Origin: Spiroplasma syrphidicola EA-1
GTDB lineage: Bacteria > Bacillota_I > Bacilli_A > Mycoplasmatales > Mycoplasmataceae
Direction: 5' to 3'
NCBI RefSeq assembly: GCF_000400955.1
Contig: NC_021284.1
Location: 744,001-808,000, forward strand
Length of the DNA stretch: 64,000 nt
In this document: piece by piece, positions 20,296-32,022 of the stretch
How positions within the stretch are numbered: position 1 is the stretch's first letter
Layout of the letters: each line of letters opens with the position of its first letter
Notes under the pieces: model-generated
What the model was told of the DNA's origin: nothing
The model's input: the letters and a program-made list of their open reading frames with translations, nothing else
Database searches by the model: none
Program-made: the position numbers and the translations under genes

Positions 20296-22152
20296 TTACT
20301 TTGTAACAAATTCATTTTTATCAGTATCAAAACTAATTTCCTTTTCATTTTCTAATATAGCAAAAACTTTATTATTAATCAAATATTCAACTATATTAAT
20401 ACTACGCTGTTGAATATCCTTTGGTTTAAGAATAATTGGTAGACTTTTTAATGTTTCATCACTCTCAAAACAGAATCATGTTTTGTCTTGATTATATGCC
20501 TGTCTTTTCTTTTCTCATATACTATTACCTGCTTTTTTATTTTTAGTTGGATTAATCAATGTGCTATTACCTATACACTTTAAAATATCCTCATTTAATT
20601 CTTCATTTTCAATTACTTCTTTTCAATCAGAATCATTTTTCCATTCAGATGAAGGATTTTGAGGAAAAATATGTTCTAATTCTAAATTGCTATCTAAATT
20701 AACACCATGAGGAATAATATTATCACAATATTTTGTTTGAATATATTTTAATCTGTAACTTTCAAATGCATTTTTTCAGAGTAAATTCGCAAAGTCAGCT
20801 ATTTCTAATGATTCTTTGACTATAAATGGTTTTGATTCCAAATTAATACTTTTTCCTTCAATATTTTTTTCAACAAGCTCATAAATTTCTCGTTCAACAT
20901 GAGATGGTGATTTTCCTTTTATTATAATTGTTCTAAATAAATAATTTAATAAGATAGTTAAATCTTTATTAGTATTTTCAAATTCTGTGTTTTTTGTAAA
21001 TTTATAAGGTTTTAAAGACAAAATAAATGGATAAATTTGTTGTATTCTTAAAGTTTTAAAGTCATTTAGCAAGTTAAATGTTTTTTTTGCCGCGCTAAAA
21101 TTATTTATAATTTCGTCTGAATAAATATTATTTTTATTGATAATAGCCGAATAAAATTTTGCGGCATCATAAAAATCTTGTAATCAATCAGTTAAATTAT
21201 TATCAATATCATTTATTGCACTTTTATAAAATTTAAATAAATTTTTTATGCTCACAGATTCTTCAGGAAAAATTTCTTTTTGAGGATTTTTACCATATTT
21301 TGAAATAAAATAATGTAAAAGAAATTTATCTATATTAGTTCCTAATGGTTCCTCAATTTTTATTGATCAATCACTCGCAAAATTATCTAGTTTTTGCTGA
21401 TCGACTTCATATTTTTGATAACTCCTAATTAATAAATTTTTCAATAAATCTGCCACTGTTAATTTTAAACCTGTATCATTGATTGATTCAAACAAAACAA
21501 ATACATCTTCTATTTCATTAATTGTAATTAAAATAATATTTAATTTTTCAAGCAAAATTTGTGTTAAAACTTCTAATTCTTCTTTATTTTTTTCATTTAA
21601 TCAATTATTAAAAAAAACTTTTGCTTTAGATAATTTAAAATTAGAATATTTATTTTCATTGCTAATTACTGATTTATATATATTCATATCCTTTTCATGT
21701 AATTTAATTCTATGTGTTTTTACTCTATTCTTATTTTTTTCATAAATTTTCTGCGGAGGTAAAAATAGAATATTTTCAAACGCTTGTTTAACAAGATGAT
21801 TTTTATCTTCTTCATCTGCAGTTAAATATATTTTATTATAATAAAAGTCATAAAAAGCAGAAGTTAATATTAAGTATGTAACTATTCTTTGTTGACCATC
21901 AACAATATTAATCTCTCCTTTATTATTATCATTATGAAAAATTAATGTTCCCATATAATAAATATCATTTATATCTTTATCAACATTATCTATTAATTCT
22001 TGTAATAATTCATCTATATTATCTGTTAATTTGGATCATTGATCCATTCCTCAACTATATTTTCTTTGATATGGTGGAATATTAATAATCTTATAATTAA
22101 AATTTTTAAATAACTCACTAAGTGAATATTTTTTTGGGTCATTTAGTTTCAT
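20296..22152 (-). CDS. DUF262/DUF1524 protein, GmrSD-like nuclease
   Basis: 618 residues. The N-terminal DUF262 part has IPPYQRKYSWG (residues 25-35) and IVDGQQR (83-89), the ParB/Srx-like nucleotide-binding motifs that drive GmrS-type subunits. The C-terminal DUF1524 part has an HNH-type nuclease signature: LELEHIFPQN with H494, then IGNSTLINPTKNKKAG and WEKKRQAYNQ. Both halves are in one chain, as in fused GmrSD. Family members cut modified phage DNA, or in SspE and BrxU roles act in phosphorothioate or BREX systems. Here the partner is a Dam-type methylase 10 bases downstream, not the usual companion. It starts 21 bases after lepA, so transcription may come from lepA. Confidence is high for the domains, lower for the role. 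Confidence 0.82.
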
Positions 22153-22173
22153 TTCTCTTATCCTCTAATTTCT

Positions 22174-23976
22174 TTAATCATCCAATTTTAAGACGGCCAT
22201 AAATGCTTCTTGTGGTACTTCTACTGAACCAATGGCTTTCATTCTTTTTTTACCTTCTTTTTGTTTTTCTAATAATTTTTTCTTACGGGTAATATCTCCC
22301 CCATAACATTTAGCTAAAACATTTTTTCGCATCGCTTTAATATCTTCACGAGCAATAATCTTTTGATTAATTGCCGCTTGAATCGGTACTTCAAAGTTCT
22401 GACGGGGAATAATTTCTTTTAACTTGCTACATAACGCTTTGCCACGGTGAAACGCAAAGTCACGGTGGACAATTGTTGATAACGCATCGATGATATCCCC
22501 ATTTAGTAAAATATCCATTTTAACTAATTTATTTGGGCGATATCCTAAAAACTCATAATCAAATGAAGCATAACCTTTACTAATTGATTTTAAGCGATCA
22601 AAGAAATCAAAAACAATTTCATTTAATGGCATTTCATAAGTTAAAATCCGACGTGTATCATCAATATATTCTAGGTTAACATAAGTTCCCCGTTTATTTT
22701 GACATAATTCCATTAAGGCTCCAATAAAATTATCGGGCGTCATAATTGTTGTTTTAACATATGGTTCTTCAATTCGGGCAATCCGTTGTACTTCTGGTAA
22801 TTCACTAGGATTATCAATTTTGATCATTTCTTGATTTGTTAAATAAACATGGTAAATTACCGATGGCGCTGTTGCAATTAATTCTAAATTATACTCACGT
22901 TCTAATCGTTCTTGAATCACATCCATATGTAATAATCCTAAAAAACCACAGCGAAAACCAAACCCTAATGCTTGTGATGTTTCTGGTTCATAAACTAATG
23001 ATGCATCTGATAATTGGATTTTTTCTAACGCTTCTTTTAAGTCTTTATAGCGGGCTGAATCAATCGGATAAATTCCACAATAGACCATTGGATTTAATTT
23101 TTTATATCCCGCTAATGGCTTAGCAGCCGGATTATCAACTAACGTAATTGTATCTCCAACGTTAACATCCTTAATTGTTTTAATACTTGCCGCTAATCAT
23201 CCTACTTCCCCAGCGGTTAATTCCTCTTTTTTAACTTCTTTTGGGGTTTTAACTCCTAATTCTGTGACATGATAAACAGCTTCACTATTCATTAATTTGA
23301 TTTGATCACCAACTTTAACTTTTCCCTGCATAATCCGAATTGAAACGGTTACCCCCCGGTACTTGTCATAATAAGAATCAAAAATTAACGCTTGTAAGGG
23401 GTTATTATCATCAGCAGTTAATGGCGCTGGGACTTTATTAACGATTGCTTCTAAAACTTGGTCAATATTAAGGCCAGTTTTGGCACTAATTAAAGGAGCA
23501 TCATCACAAGGAATCCCAATTAAATTTTCAATTTGTTCTTTTACCCGTTCAGGATCAGCTGATGGTAAATCAACTTTATTAATAACAGGAATAATTTCTA
23601 AATTATTATCAATTGCTAAATAAACATTCGCTAAAGTTTGGGCTTCAATTCCTTGTGAAGCATCAACAACTAAAATGGCTCCTTCACAGGCCGCTAAACT
23701 ACGGGAAACTTCATAAGTAAAATCAACATGGCCAGGAGTATCAATCAAATGAAAAATATAGTCTTGGCCATCTTTAGCATGGTATTTTAACTGGACAGAA
23801 TTTAATTTAATTGTAATTCCCCGTTCACGCTCTAAAGCCATTGAATCTAGTAATTGTTCTTGCATTTCGCGTTTTTCAACCGTCCCGGTTGTTTCTAAAA
23901 TCCGGTCTGCTAACGTTGATTTACCATGATCAATATGGGCAATAATACAAAAATTCCTAATTTTTGATTTTTCCAT
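22174..23976 (-). CDS. lepA: Elongation factor 4 (LepA)
   Basis: 600 residues, full length for the family. The GTPase has G1 AHIDHGKST, switch [10 protein letters not shown] and G4 NKVD. The C-terminal half has the LepA-specific segment [12 protein letters not shown] and a basic tail. LepA is a ribosome-associated GTPase that helps translation under stress and back-translocates stalled ribosomes. The start ATG 23976 has GGAGAAT upstream. TGA Trp falls at 23197-23199. The gene opens a transcription unit whose next members, after only 21 bases, are the DUF262/DUF1524 nuclease and the Dam-type methylase, an unusual linkage. Confidence 0.97.
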
Positions 23977-24082
23977 TATCCGCTTAATTCTCCTTTTTTT
24001 ACTTCTTCAATTATTAATTATAAAGGAATAATTGTGATTTTGCTATGAAATCAAAGATGATTGCTATTTTTCTTCCCATAAT

Positions 24083-24110
24083 AAAAACTCACCAATCCTT
24101 AGTGAGTTTT
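24083..24110 (-). terminator. Rho-independent terminator
   Basis: AAAACTCAC and GTGAGTTTT flank a 9-base loop, followed by T residues on the minus strand, after the rhodanese gene. Confidence 0.88.
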
Positions 24111-24120
24111 TATTGTTATT

Positions 24121-24426
24121 TTAACCCTGATAGCTACTCATTCCCCCAGCGACATCAACAACATTATGATAGCCATTGCGAGTTAAGACATTACAAACTT
24201 GCTGGGAACGCCCCCCACTATGACAAGTAATCATTAGTTTAGTTGCTTTATCGGGGAAAAAATCTGTTGGATTAAAAACTAACCCAGCCATTGGAATATT
24301 TTGGGCCAAGGGATGTTTTGCTAACATTGTTAATTCCCCTGGTTCGCGAACATCAATTAATTGATAGCCCGCTTGGGCATAACTAGGGACTTCGGCTCAA
24401 GTAATTTGTTTAAATGTTGAATCCAT
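24121..24426 (-). CDS. Rhodanese-like single-domain protein
   Basis: 101 residues: LIDVREPGEL near residue 23 and the active-site loop CHSGGRS with Cys68, then a GGM segment, which together define a single rhodanese domain. Such proteins move sulfur or reduce persulfides. The start ATG 24426 gives the full domain, since the first 33 codons include a TGA Trp and would be missed in the standard code. It is the last gene of the run DUF2779, fmt, ECF S component, punA, rhodanese, and is followed by a terminator. Confidence 0.9.
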
Positions 24427-24477
24427 CTTAATTTCCTTTCTGAAATAACTATTCTTATTATACTAAAATGATAGCTC

Positions 24478-25287
24478 TTAAAATACTGTTTTAATTATTT
24501 CTTTTAAAAAGGTAATTGTCCGAGTTTCGGCTTGTTGGGCAATCATTAACACTTCATCATGACTTAAATTACCCCCAAGCCCAGCCGCTTTATTGGTAAT
24601 TAAACTAAGGCCCAAAATATTCATCCCGGCATGCTTTGCAACAATGGCTTCGGGAACTGTACTCATTCCAACCGCATCACATCCTAAAAGTTCGTAAGCT
24701 CGAATTTCAGCTGGTGTTTCATACATTGGACCAGGAAAGTAACCATAAACCCCCGTTTGTACAGCAATTGTTAACTTCGTCGCCACTTCTTGGGCTTTCG
24801 CCAATAACTCTGGATGATAAATATTTGTCATATCGGGAAAGCGTGGCCCAAATTCATCGTAATTCGCTCCCCGTAATGGACTTGGACAAAACAGACTAAT
24901 TTGGTCGCGAATCAACATTAATGTTCCTGGTAATAAATGATCACTAATTCCCCCACAAGCATTTGTTAAAATTAGATTTTTAACTTTTAATTTTGCTAAA
25001 ACCCTGATTGGTAAAACAACTTGATCAATGTCATGACCTTCATAGTAATGAAAGCGCCCTTTTAACGCTAGGACTCTTTTACCTAACAATGTTCCATAAA
25101 CCAGTTTTGATTCATGGCCAACAACAGTTGAGGCGGTAAAATGGGGAATATTGGTAAACGGAATTTCTTTAATAACTGTCATATCATTAACAAGATTTGC
25201 TAACCCCGAACCAAGAATGATCGCAATATCAATTGGTTCGCTAATTTCTTTTGCTAAATATTTACTAGCTTGATTAACTTTTTCCAT
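24478..25287 (-). CDS. punA: Purine-nucleoside phosphorylase
   Basis: 269 residues. ILGSGLA near residue 25, phosphate-binding GHESKLVYG, ALKGRFHYYEGH, and SLITNKAAG near the C-terminus are those of the trimeric PunA/PNP I type. It splits inosine and guanosine nucleosides with phosphate to free base and ribose 1-phosphate. Purine salvage is essential in mollicutes, which cannot make purines de novo. It starts 17 bases after the stop of an ECF S component gene, so the vitamin or nucleobase transporter upstream and this enzyme may be co-expressed. Confidence 0.95.
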   Translation of the reverse strand: MEKVNQASKYLAKEISEPIDIAIILGSGLANLVNDMTVIKEIPFTNIPHFTASTVVGHESKLVYGTLLGKRVLALKGRFHYYEGHDIDQVVLPIRVLAKLKVKNLILTNACGGISDHLLPGTLMLIRDQISLFCPSPLRGANYDEFGPRFPDMTNIYHPELLAKAQEVATKLTIAVQTGVYGYFPGPMYETPAEIRAYELLGCDAVGMSTVPEAIVAKHAGMNILGLSLITNKAAGLGGNLSHDEVLMIAQQAETRTITFLKEIIKTVF

Positions 25288-25304
25288 AATGTTTAATCCC
25301 TTCT

Positions 25305-25880
25305 TTAATTCTTATTTTCTAGTGTTACAGCTTTGTTAGCTCTTACCTTTACTTTTTTATAAATCAGAAACTCTTCGTCATTTCATAATCGTTGTTGATA
25401 GCGGCGATTAACTTTTTCGAGACTTAACGAAATGATTATTGCCATAACAATGGCAAAAACAATTTGAATACTATCGTTAACTACTTCCGCCAAAGCAACT
25501 GTTGGGTCAAAAATGAAGTATGCCGGAATAACATATAAATATGTCATTAAACTACTTAAGATAAAAACGACATACCGAGTTAAAAATTTATAACCAAAAG
25601 CGGTAATAAAAAACATTAGCGTCCTAATCGCCATTGAAATTGGGATATAAACAGGTAAACCAGTAATTAAATCAATTATCCCAACATAAATTATGCCACT
25701 AATTAACATCATTGGTCCTGGAATTAAAATAATTAGACCCAGAAATAAACCATCCGCTAATTGGAGAATACTTTGGTTTGGTCCAATCCGGATAAACTGA
25801 CTAACATACGCCAAGGTAATTAAAAGGCCTGTAATTACGCCAGTTGTAACTAGATATTTGAGTGATTTTAAACGGTACAT
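25305..25880 (-). CDS. Putative ECF transporter S component
   Basis: 191 residues with five or six hydrophobic segments and a short basic tail. The pattern of small substrate-binding membrane protein with MAIRTLMFFITAFGY in the middle and a conserved IGPNQSILQLAD loop after the second segment fits an energy-coupling-factor S component, which binds a vitamin and docks on a shared EcfA-EcfT module. The substrate is not readable. The last 25 residues come only when TGA at 25383-25385 is read as Trp. It lies 15 bases after fmt and 17 before punA, so a substrate connected with folate, purine or nucleoside metabolism is possible. No riboswitch was seen upstream. Confidence 0.6.
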
Positions 25881-25895
25881 TATGATGCACTCCTT

Positions 25896-26858
25896 TTATT
25901 GAAATTGATAACCTATTTGTAATTCTTTATTTTCATTAATATTATAGTAATATTTTTCTGCCAATTGGGGTTTTTTACCAGCCCGTTGTAATTCGGTAAT
26001 TATTAAATACCCATCAGCAGTTTTAACTTTAATTCCCGTTTTTTCTATTGCCACAATTGTTCCAGGAGCAACGTTACTATCCGATGGATGTAATGGTTCA
26101 GAACTCATCATACTATGATAAATTTTATAGTTAATACCTTGCAAAGTCGTATAAGCAATTGGTCAACTATATAATCCCCGAATTTGATTATAAATTGTTT
26201 GGCTTGGTTTATTTCAGTTAATTTCTTCTTCACTACGAGAAATATTATAACCAAAAGTAACTTTACTTTCATCTTGGGGAACGCCAATTAATTCGCCATT
26301 GATAACTTTTAATAATTGTTCAGCAATAATTTTTTCCCCTAATAGCATTAATTTGTCATGAAGACTACTTGCTGTATCAGTTGAACTAATTGTTATTTTT
26401 TCTTGATAATAAACTACTCCGGCATCCATTTTTTTAATCATTTGCATTAAACTAACTCCCGTTTCCGTTTCCCCATCAATAATCGCTTTATGAATTGGGG
26501 CCCCACCTCGTAATTTTGGTAACAGAGAAGCATGAACATTTAAGGCATTAATTGTTGGAATAGCTAAAATTTTTTCTGGAATAAATTGACCATAAGCACA
26601 AGTCAGCAAAATATCTGGGGCAAGGTTAGTAATTGTTGCGGTTAAATCACCAATCTTTTCTGGTTGATAGACTGGAATATCATGTTCTAAAGCAAATTTC
26701 TTAACCGGAGAAAATTGAATTTCTTGTTTACGCCCAACCTTACGATCAGGTTGAGTTATAATAGCGATTAAACTAAGCTCTGACTGTAAAGTTTGTAATC
26801 CTTGTAAAACCCCTAAAGCAAAGGTTGGTGTTCCCATAAAAATAATTTTTTTCTTCAT
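25896..26858 (-). CDS. fmt: Methionyl-tRNA formyltransferase
   Basis: 320 residues. IIFMGTP at the start, the formyl-THF site with NVHASLLPKLRGGAPIH and DAGVV, and a C-terminal OB-like domain. The enzyme formylates Met-tRNAi for initiation. The true start is ATG 26858 with AGAGGAAT upstream rather than an earlier in-frame codon. It begins one base after the stop of the DUF2779 gene, so it is translationally coupled. The second half is reached through a TGA Trp at 26214-26216. Formylation needs a folate source, which fits the neighbouring ECF gene only loosely. Confidence 0.96.
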
Positions 26859-26859
26859 T

Positions 26860-28881
26860 CTATTCCTCTTTTCTAAGTTGTTGTAATAGTTTAGCAACAT
26901 GTTGGAAAATAACAACCATTGCTAATGTATCACGGTTACAATATTCTAACATTGGCGTACGGAAATATTTTAATCATAGCGGTAAAGAAATGTTATTCTC
27001 CGCGCGACGACGAAAGGTTTCACTAGCCATATCCCCTTTTCGAATTTTTAAAGCTTGATAACTAAAATTATTATCAAAAGCTGGTTGGGTTTTTTTAATT
27101 GACTTTGAGCCATAAAACTCTTTCTGATAAATCATAAAATCTTTAAAGAAATCCATTAAATCAATTGTATGACTACGAATTCTTAATAATTCTTCTTGTA
27201 ATGTTAATAATGTTTGTTTTTCTGTGGGACTCTCGCTACGTGATGCTAGTAAACTAGCATATTGAGCTAGTTCCCATAGGACTTTACATTCAAAACTTTT
27301 GTAGTAAGCGACATATACCCCTGGGCCAGCTGATGACAAATCATTGACTAATTGTTTTGCTAGCCCTAAACGGGGGTCTTCTTGCCCATCAGCTAAATAG
27401 GCAAAGTGTTGCATTGTTGTTTCATCATTATAATCATAATTGTCATCTATAATAATATGAACAGAATACTGAAACGGGATTTGTTGGTATGAATAACTAT
27501 GATCAAAACGGGGTACAGCTGATTTCATTGTTTCAAAATCATACATATAAATTGGATATTGATATTCACTAAAGACATTTGTTATTGCTGTGATTTTATT
27601 TGGGTCAATAATTGGGGCCAAATTTTGCACAGCTTTAATTTGGCGAACTTGGGCTTCACTAAAAGTAATTGGTTTTTTCTTTTCTTGCTCCATTTTAAAA
27701 GTAAATGGTAAATGAATATCTTTTAATAAATTAATCCCTTCATCATATTTTAGGAGCGTTTTTTTTGTTCGGCCTTGCACCAATTCAAAAACACTATGAT
27801 GTTCAGGCAAAAAGGATGTCATATGGGCACAAAAACCATATGAATCTCCTTTAAAATTAAAACATTGCTCAGCAGCTAACATTTTTTTGATATTCTTTTC
27901 ATCTTCGTTAAAATATTTTTTAATTGTTGCTAAATCTAGCTCAATTGACCGATTATTTTTTTGAACGCGAGAATTAAATTCTCCCGTTAGCATTTGCTGG
28001 CAAAATTCTAACAGAGTTAGAGCAGGTAATTTTTTTGTTGCATGTTTATAAACATCTTGGAATAAAAACAACTGATCATAATCAAGATCTCCCTCACGAT
28101 AATAAGCAGAATTTAAGAGCATCATTGAGACACGACTAACTTTTAATCCTAGACCAGTTAAAATATAATACTGGTAAGCAACGTCATATGCATATTCATC
28201 TTTGACATCTTTCATAATGTAGGCTTGTTCATTTTTATCAAATTTACAACCAGTTGATGCTTTAACCTCAATTAAATGATATGTTCCATCGGGTAATTTT
28301 TTTAAAATATCACATTTTGTAATACAGTCATTAAATTGAAATGATGGTTCAAAGTAAATTTGATAGCGTTCATCAGCTAAAACCTCTTGGGTTTTAGCAA
28401 AGGCAATTTTCTTACTATATAGATCAAGATTAAAATAGTGCCCATCGCGCATAAAAAACTCGCGAGCTTTTTGACCTATTTCTTCCCCATCGGCTAAAGT
28501 TTCTCCGGGATAAAATGGAATTGGATTATCGGTAATTTTTGTTTCTTGAATTTTATCAATGGCAAGAAGCTTTTTAGTTTCATTATCATCACTTTCTCCA
28601 TCAGCTGGTCAAAAAGTTTCTAAGGTTAAATCATAAAGATTAGGGTCAAACAGCAGCGAATCATCTTCTTCGTTATCATCATCATCGGCTAAAAAATCAT
28701 CATCATTAATTTTTGCCCCATTAATATTATCTTTTAAGTCAAAAAAAACTGATAATTCTTTATTAAGAACTCAATTCCGAACAGCAGCTAAATTTTCCCG
28801 CTTAGCTAACGTTCAGGCAATTTTAAAGCATTTTTTAAACCGTTTGTAATCTTCTTTTTTTAGTGTTAACTTGCTTGCCAT
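26860..28881 (-). CDS. DUF2779 protein, predicted nuclease with Cas4/RecB-like and RNase-H-like parts
   Basis: 673 residues. The N-terminal third is variable and acidic (a run of Asp and Glu at about residues 60-75). Then a PD-(D/E)XK-like nuclease region follows: CD at 190-191 and EVK at 205-207 with the strand HLIEVKAST, as in Cas4/RecB-type nucleases. The C-terminal half carries the DUF2779 signature DFET (448-451), with a PRFDHSYSYQQIPFQYS segment, which resembles a DEDD-type 3'-exonuclease. Domain assignments beyond DUF2779 are inferred. Start ATG 28881 has AAGGGGAT upstream. It is first in the operon with fmt, ECF S component, punA and rhodanese. A role in DNA or RNA processing or defence is likely but not shown. 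Confidence 0.75.
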
Positions 28882-28932
28882 TGGTGCTAATCCCCTTGCT
28901 CTTGTTTTATCTTATCATATTTTTTAAGAAAA

Positions 28933-28957
28933 AAATGAACTCCTTGTGAGTTCATTT
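28933..28957 (-). terminator. Rho-independent terminator
   Basis: AAATGAACTC and GAGTTCATTT pair around a short loop, with a T-run on the minus strand, after the lipoprotein gene at 29031. Confidence 0.85.
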
Positions 28958-29030
28958 ATAAAAAATTTTTTTAATTTAGCGGATTTATCCTAAAAATAAA
29001 ACCTTTATTAATTAATGTTTCTTATTGATT

Positions 29031-30224
29031 TTACCCAAAAGTAACATTAATTTTATAAGCATAAAATGGTACATCGACATCATTTACAACAGCTAATAAT
29101 TCTTCATCATGATTATAGAATAACATTGAGCCTGGTTTCACTTCTAAAACAGCAGTTTTTTTAACATAGTCAACATTTGTAATTCAAAATTCTTCATTTA
29201 AAATACTACTATATTTATTAGCAAAATCTTCACCAAAATATTTTTCAACTAAATCTTTGGCCATCTCGTCTATATTATTAGCATCATAACTTTTATCAAG
29301 AGTTTCCTCAATATAAGTATAATGCCCCTTTTCAAAACTATCTAATGGTTTGTGCGTTGAAGTTACATAATCACGAGAATCATCAATAGCATTAAAACTA
29401 AAAGTCATTTTTCCACTATTAAAAATTTTATTAGTTGGGGGTGTTAAAATAAAACTTCCTTGATAATTACTATCAAATGTTGCTTTAGCTACATTTGGTG
29501 TGCTCATTCAGCTTTTTCCTCAATCAACCATTTGTTTTTGAAAAAATTCCATTAATAAATTTTTTCCACCAACAAATTCTAAAACAAACGGCATTATAAA
29601 CATTACTGTCGCTCCAGATTGCTCATCTTCTTCTAAAATACTTACATTTTCATTAAAATAATCTATCACAGAATGGGAAAAATAAATATCCCCTAAATTT
29701 TGGAAAGGTATTAAATCACTTCATTCCATTGGTTCATCATAAATTGTTACTGTTCCATTAAAATCCCCAATTCCAGTTAATGTAACTTGTCCTAATTCTT
29801 TATCATAATTAATTTTAACTTCATTTGTTGTTAAATTTGTTTGATTCAATAAATTAATTGCTCTTAAAATTTCTGATTCGGTTTGTTTTTTTTCTTCAAA
29901 AGCACTAATTGCTAATGATGTTTTAGTAATAATTTTACTAATATCATTTGTTACTGGATTAATTTTTATTGTTTTAGTGACAAATGGTGCTTCTGAAGGT
30001 TGGCCCATATAACGAATTGTTGCTTCCTTTAAACCAGGTAAAAATTTAACTTGTAATTTTTCAATACTATATCCTTCTTTTGCTAATTGTTGATTTAATG
30101 CAAAGGCATTTGGAATAACGGCATAACTATCATTGATTTTAGCATTAGTACTACATGCAACTACAGCAGTTGCTCCTGATGCAGTAATTGCTACTGCTCC
30201 TAATATACTTAATAATTTTTTCAT
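29031..30224 (-). CDS. Surface lipoprotein of unknown function
   Basis: 397 residues with a lipoprotein leader MKKLLSILGAVAIT ending in the lipobox AVVAC. The mature part is mixed alpha/beta. It contains repeated-looking halves with a basic-acidic beta pattern near the start (VKFLPGLKEATIRYM and VKINYDKELGQVTLTGIGDFNGTV) that recalls spiralin-type modules. No enzymatic motif. TGA Trp falls in the middle (29508-29720). A membrane protein of 242 residues at 30269-30997 is encoded 44 bases upstream and may be its partner. Probably anchored on the outer face of the cell. Confidence 0.75.
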
Positions 30225-30268
30225 TATTATTTCTCCTTTAATTTTTGTTTTTATTTACTTATTGATTA

Positions 30269-30997
30269 TTAAGCTGAAAAAATTACATTATTAGGTGGGC
30301 ATTTTCCCTTTTTAAATTCTTTTAAAAAGTTTGATCATTGTAAATAATAAATGGAATTATTATTTTCCAAATTACCAATAACTAATAAAAATTCAGAGGT
30401 AGAAATTTTAATTTGGTTTAAATTATCAATGAAAAATAAGTAATTAAAATATTCAATAAAAAACTCATCAAAATTACTATAGAACGAAAAATTTCGAATT
30501 AAATTTAAATAAAACTTAACAACATAAATAATTGTAACTGTCACAAAGAAGAAAAAAATAAATAAAACATATAAAGTTATTAAAAAATAATAAACTTGAT
30601 TATAAATTTCTAAGGGAAAATCGACAAAAATCTCATTCAGAATATTAAAATCAAAATTATTAAATAATTTGAAAAAAATGTTAAAAATATTAATAAATCA
30701 TAAAATAATTAACACTCTATTATTAATAATAAAATTTTTTCAAATTAGTAAATAACTATTTTTAATTAGTTTATAACTATTCTTAAGATTACGGTAAAAA
30801 TCTATAATTAATATCATATAAAAATTAAAAATAAAAAACATTAGGATTATATAAATAATATTAAAAATAAAATAAGAGAGAAAATGCATTTCAATTATAT
30901 AGCTTGGCAATAAGAAAAAGACATTATTTAAGAAAATAAAAATTAAAACTATCGTAATAAAAGAAATTAATCAATTTTTAATTTTATATATGTTCAT
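30269..30997 (-). CDS. Hypothetical membrane protein
   Basis: 242 residues, strongly hydrophobic with about four to five membrane segments and many Phe, Tyr, Ile and Asn residues. No family recognised. The start ATG 30997 has AAAGAGGGATT as ribosome-binding region. The C-terminal 75 residues form a soluble part (FLLVIGNLENN, then WSNFLKEFKKGK). It precedes the lipoprotein at 29031-30224 by 44 bases and probably shares its transcript. Likely membrane-located. Confidence 0.6.
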
Positions 30998-31099
30998 AAA
31001 TCCCTCTTTAAATAGTTTTTAAGTAATATTGTTTGATTATATTCTAATTTAATATTTTTTGCAAATTTTAATAGCCCGATTAATCTAATCTAAAAAAAT

Positions 31100-31125
31100 A
31101 AATGAACTCCTAAGGAGTTCATTTA
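31100..31125 (-). terminator. Rho-independent terminator
   Basis: AAATGAACTCC and GGAGTTCATTT form an 11-bp stem between the gene ending at 31141 and the membrane protein gene start at 30997. Confidence 0.85.
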
Positions 31126-31140
31126 TTAAAATTAGTTATT

Positions 31141-31758
31141 TTATTTACGGGGTGAAAACTTTTCCGCTTTTGGCCGAGGAGCAATTGGTTCCAGTGGCAA
31201 TGTTCCTTCTTTACGCATTTTTCGTTCTTCTGCTTTTTTTCGCACCATTTCTTCACGTTGACGTTGATATTCTTTTTTAGAATTAATTTTTTGTTCTTTT
31301 TTTTGTTCTTTTGTTAATTTAACTTTTTTCTCAATAATGTCAATGCGTTTTTTTGCTTCAACTAAATCAATTTCTTGATTAACAATTCAAGTTGTTTCAT
31401 ATTGCTTTTTCCCAACTTTTTTTGAAATTCCTTCAATTTCAAAAGCTTTTTGTTCTAAAAAAGAATTAGTTTTTGCTTCATAAATATCAACAATTACATC
31501 AAAAAGATCACGATATTTATATTCTTTCCCTTTTCGGGCAATAACTTTTTCATATTCTAAACGTAAATTTTTACGATTATCAGTTTCTTTAATATATTCT
31601 TTAATTTTATCTTTTACCTGTTTTTTTCGTTTTTCACGTTCTAATTTTTGGGCTTTACGACCCATAATTGAGGAAACAATTGCAAAAATAATTACCGCCA
31701 AGACAATGATAATTAAAATAATATTCATTGTTGCTCCGCCACCTAAAAAATCTGACAT
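31141..31758 (-). CDS. Single-pass membrane protein with long basic coiled-coil tail
   Basis: 205 residues. A membrane segment lies at about residues 11-30 (IILIIIVLAVIIFAIV). The rest is highly charged, rich in Lys, Glu and Arg, with heptad-like patterns (residues 34-75 and 130-190) that predict coiled coils facing the cytoplasm. The C-terminal quarter follows a TGA Trp at 31387-31389. A short MSDFLGGGA start precedes the membrane segment. No domain recognised. Such proteins in spiroplasmas might scaffold the cytoskeleton, but the sequence does not show it. It is transcribed alone, with a terminator after it. Confidence 0.6.
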
Positions 31759-31880
31759 TATTAAAACTCCTTTTTATATTTCCTATATCTTTCTTACATT
31801 ATGCACTAATATTAACAGCATTTCAACTAAAAAATTGGCAAGAATTAAAAAATATGGTAGCTATCTTAAATATAAAAAAA

Positions 31881-31908
31881 CAGATACTATAATTTATTTT
31901 AGTATCTG
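31881..31908 (-). terminator. Rho-independent terminator
   Basis: CAGATACTA and TAGTATCTG pair around a loop of about ten bases, followed by T residues on the minus strand, downstream of the repeat lipoprotein gene at 32023. Confidence 0.85.
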
Positions 31909-32022
31909 CTAACGGGCCTATTTATACATTATATTATTATTAAGTAAGACTAATTTATATAATATGTATTAAGTTGATGTAAATATTTTATAAAATGTAA
32001 TAATATGTTAGATAATAACAGC

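Noticed and set aside
22174-23976. lepA broken into two genes at 23197
   Set aside because: The break is a TGA codon read as Trp and the two parts are in the same frame with continuous family motifs.
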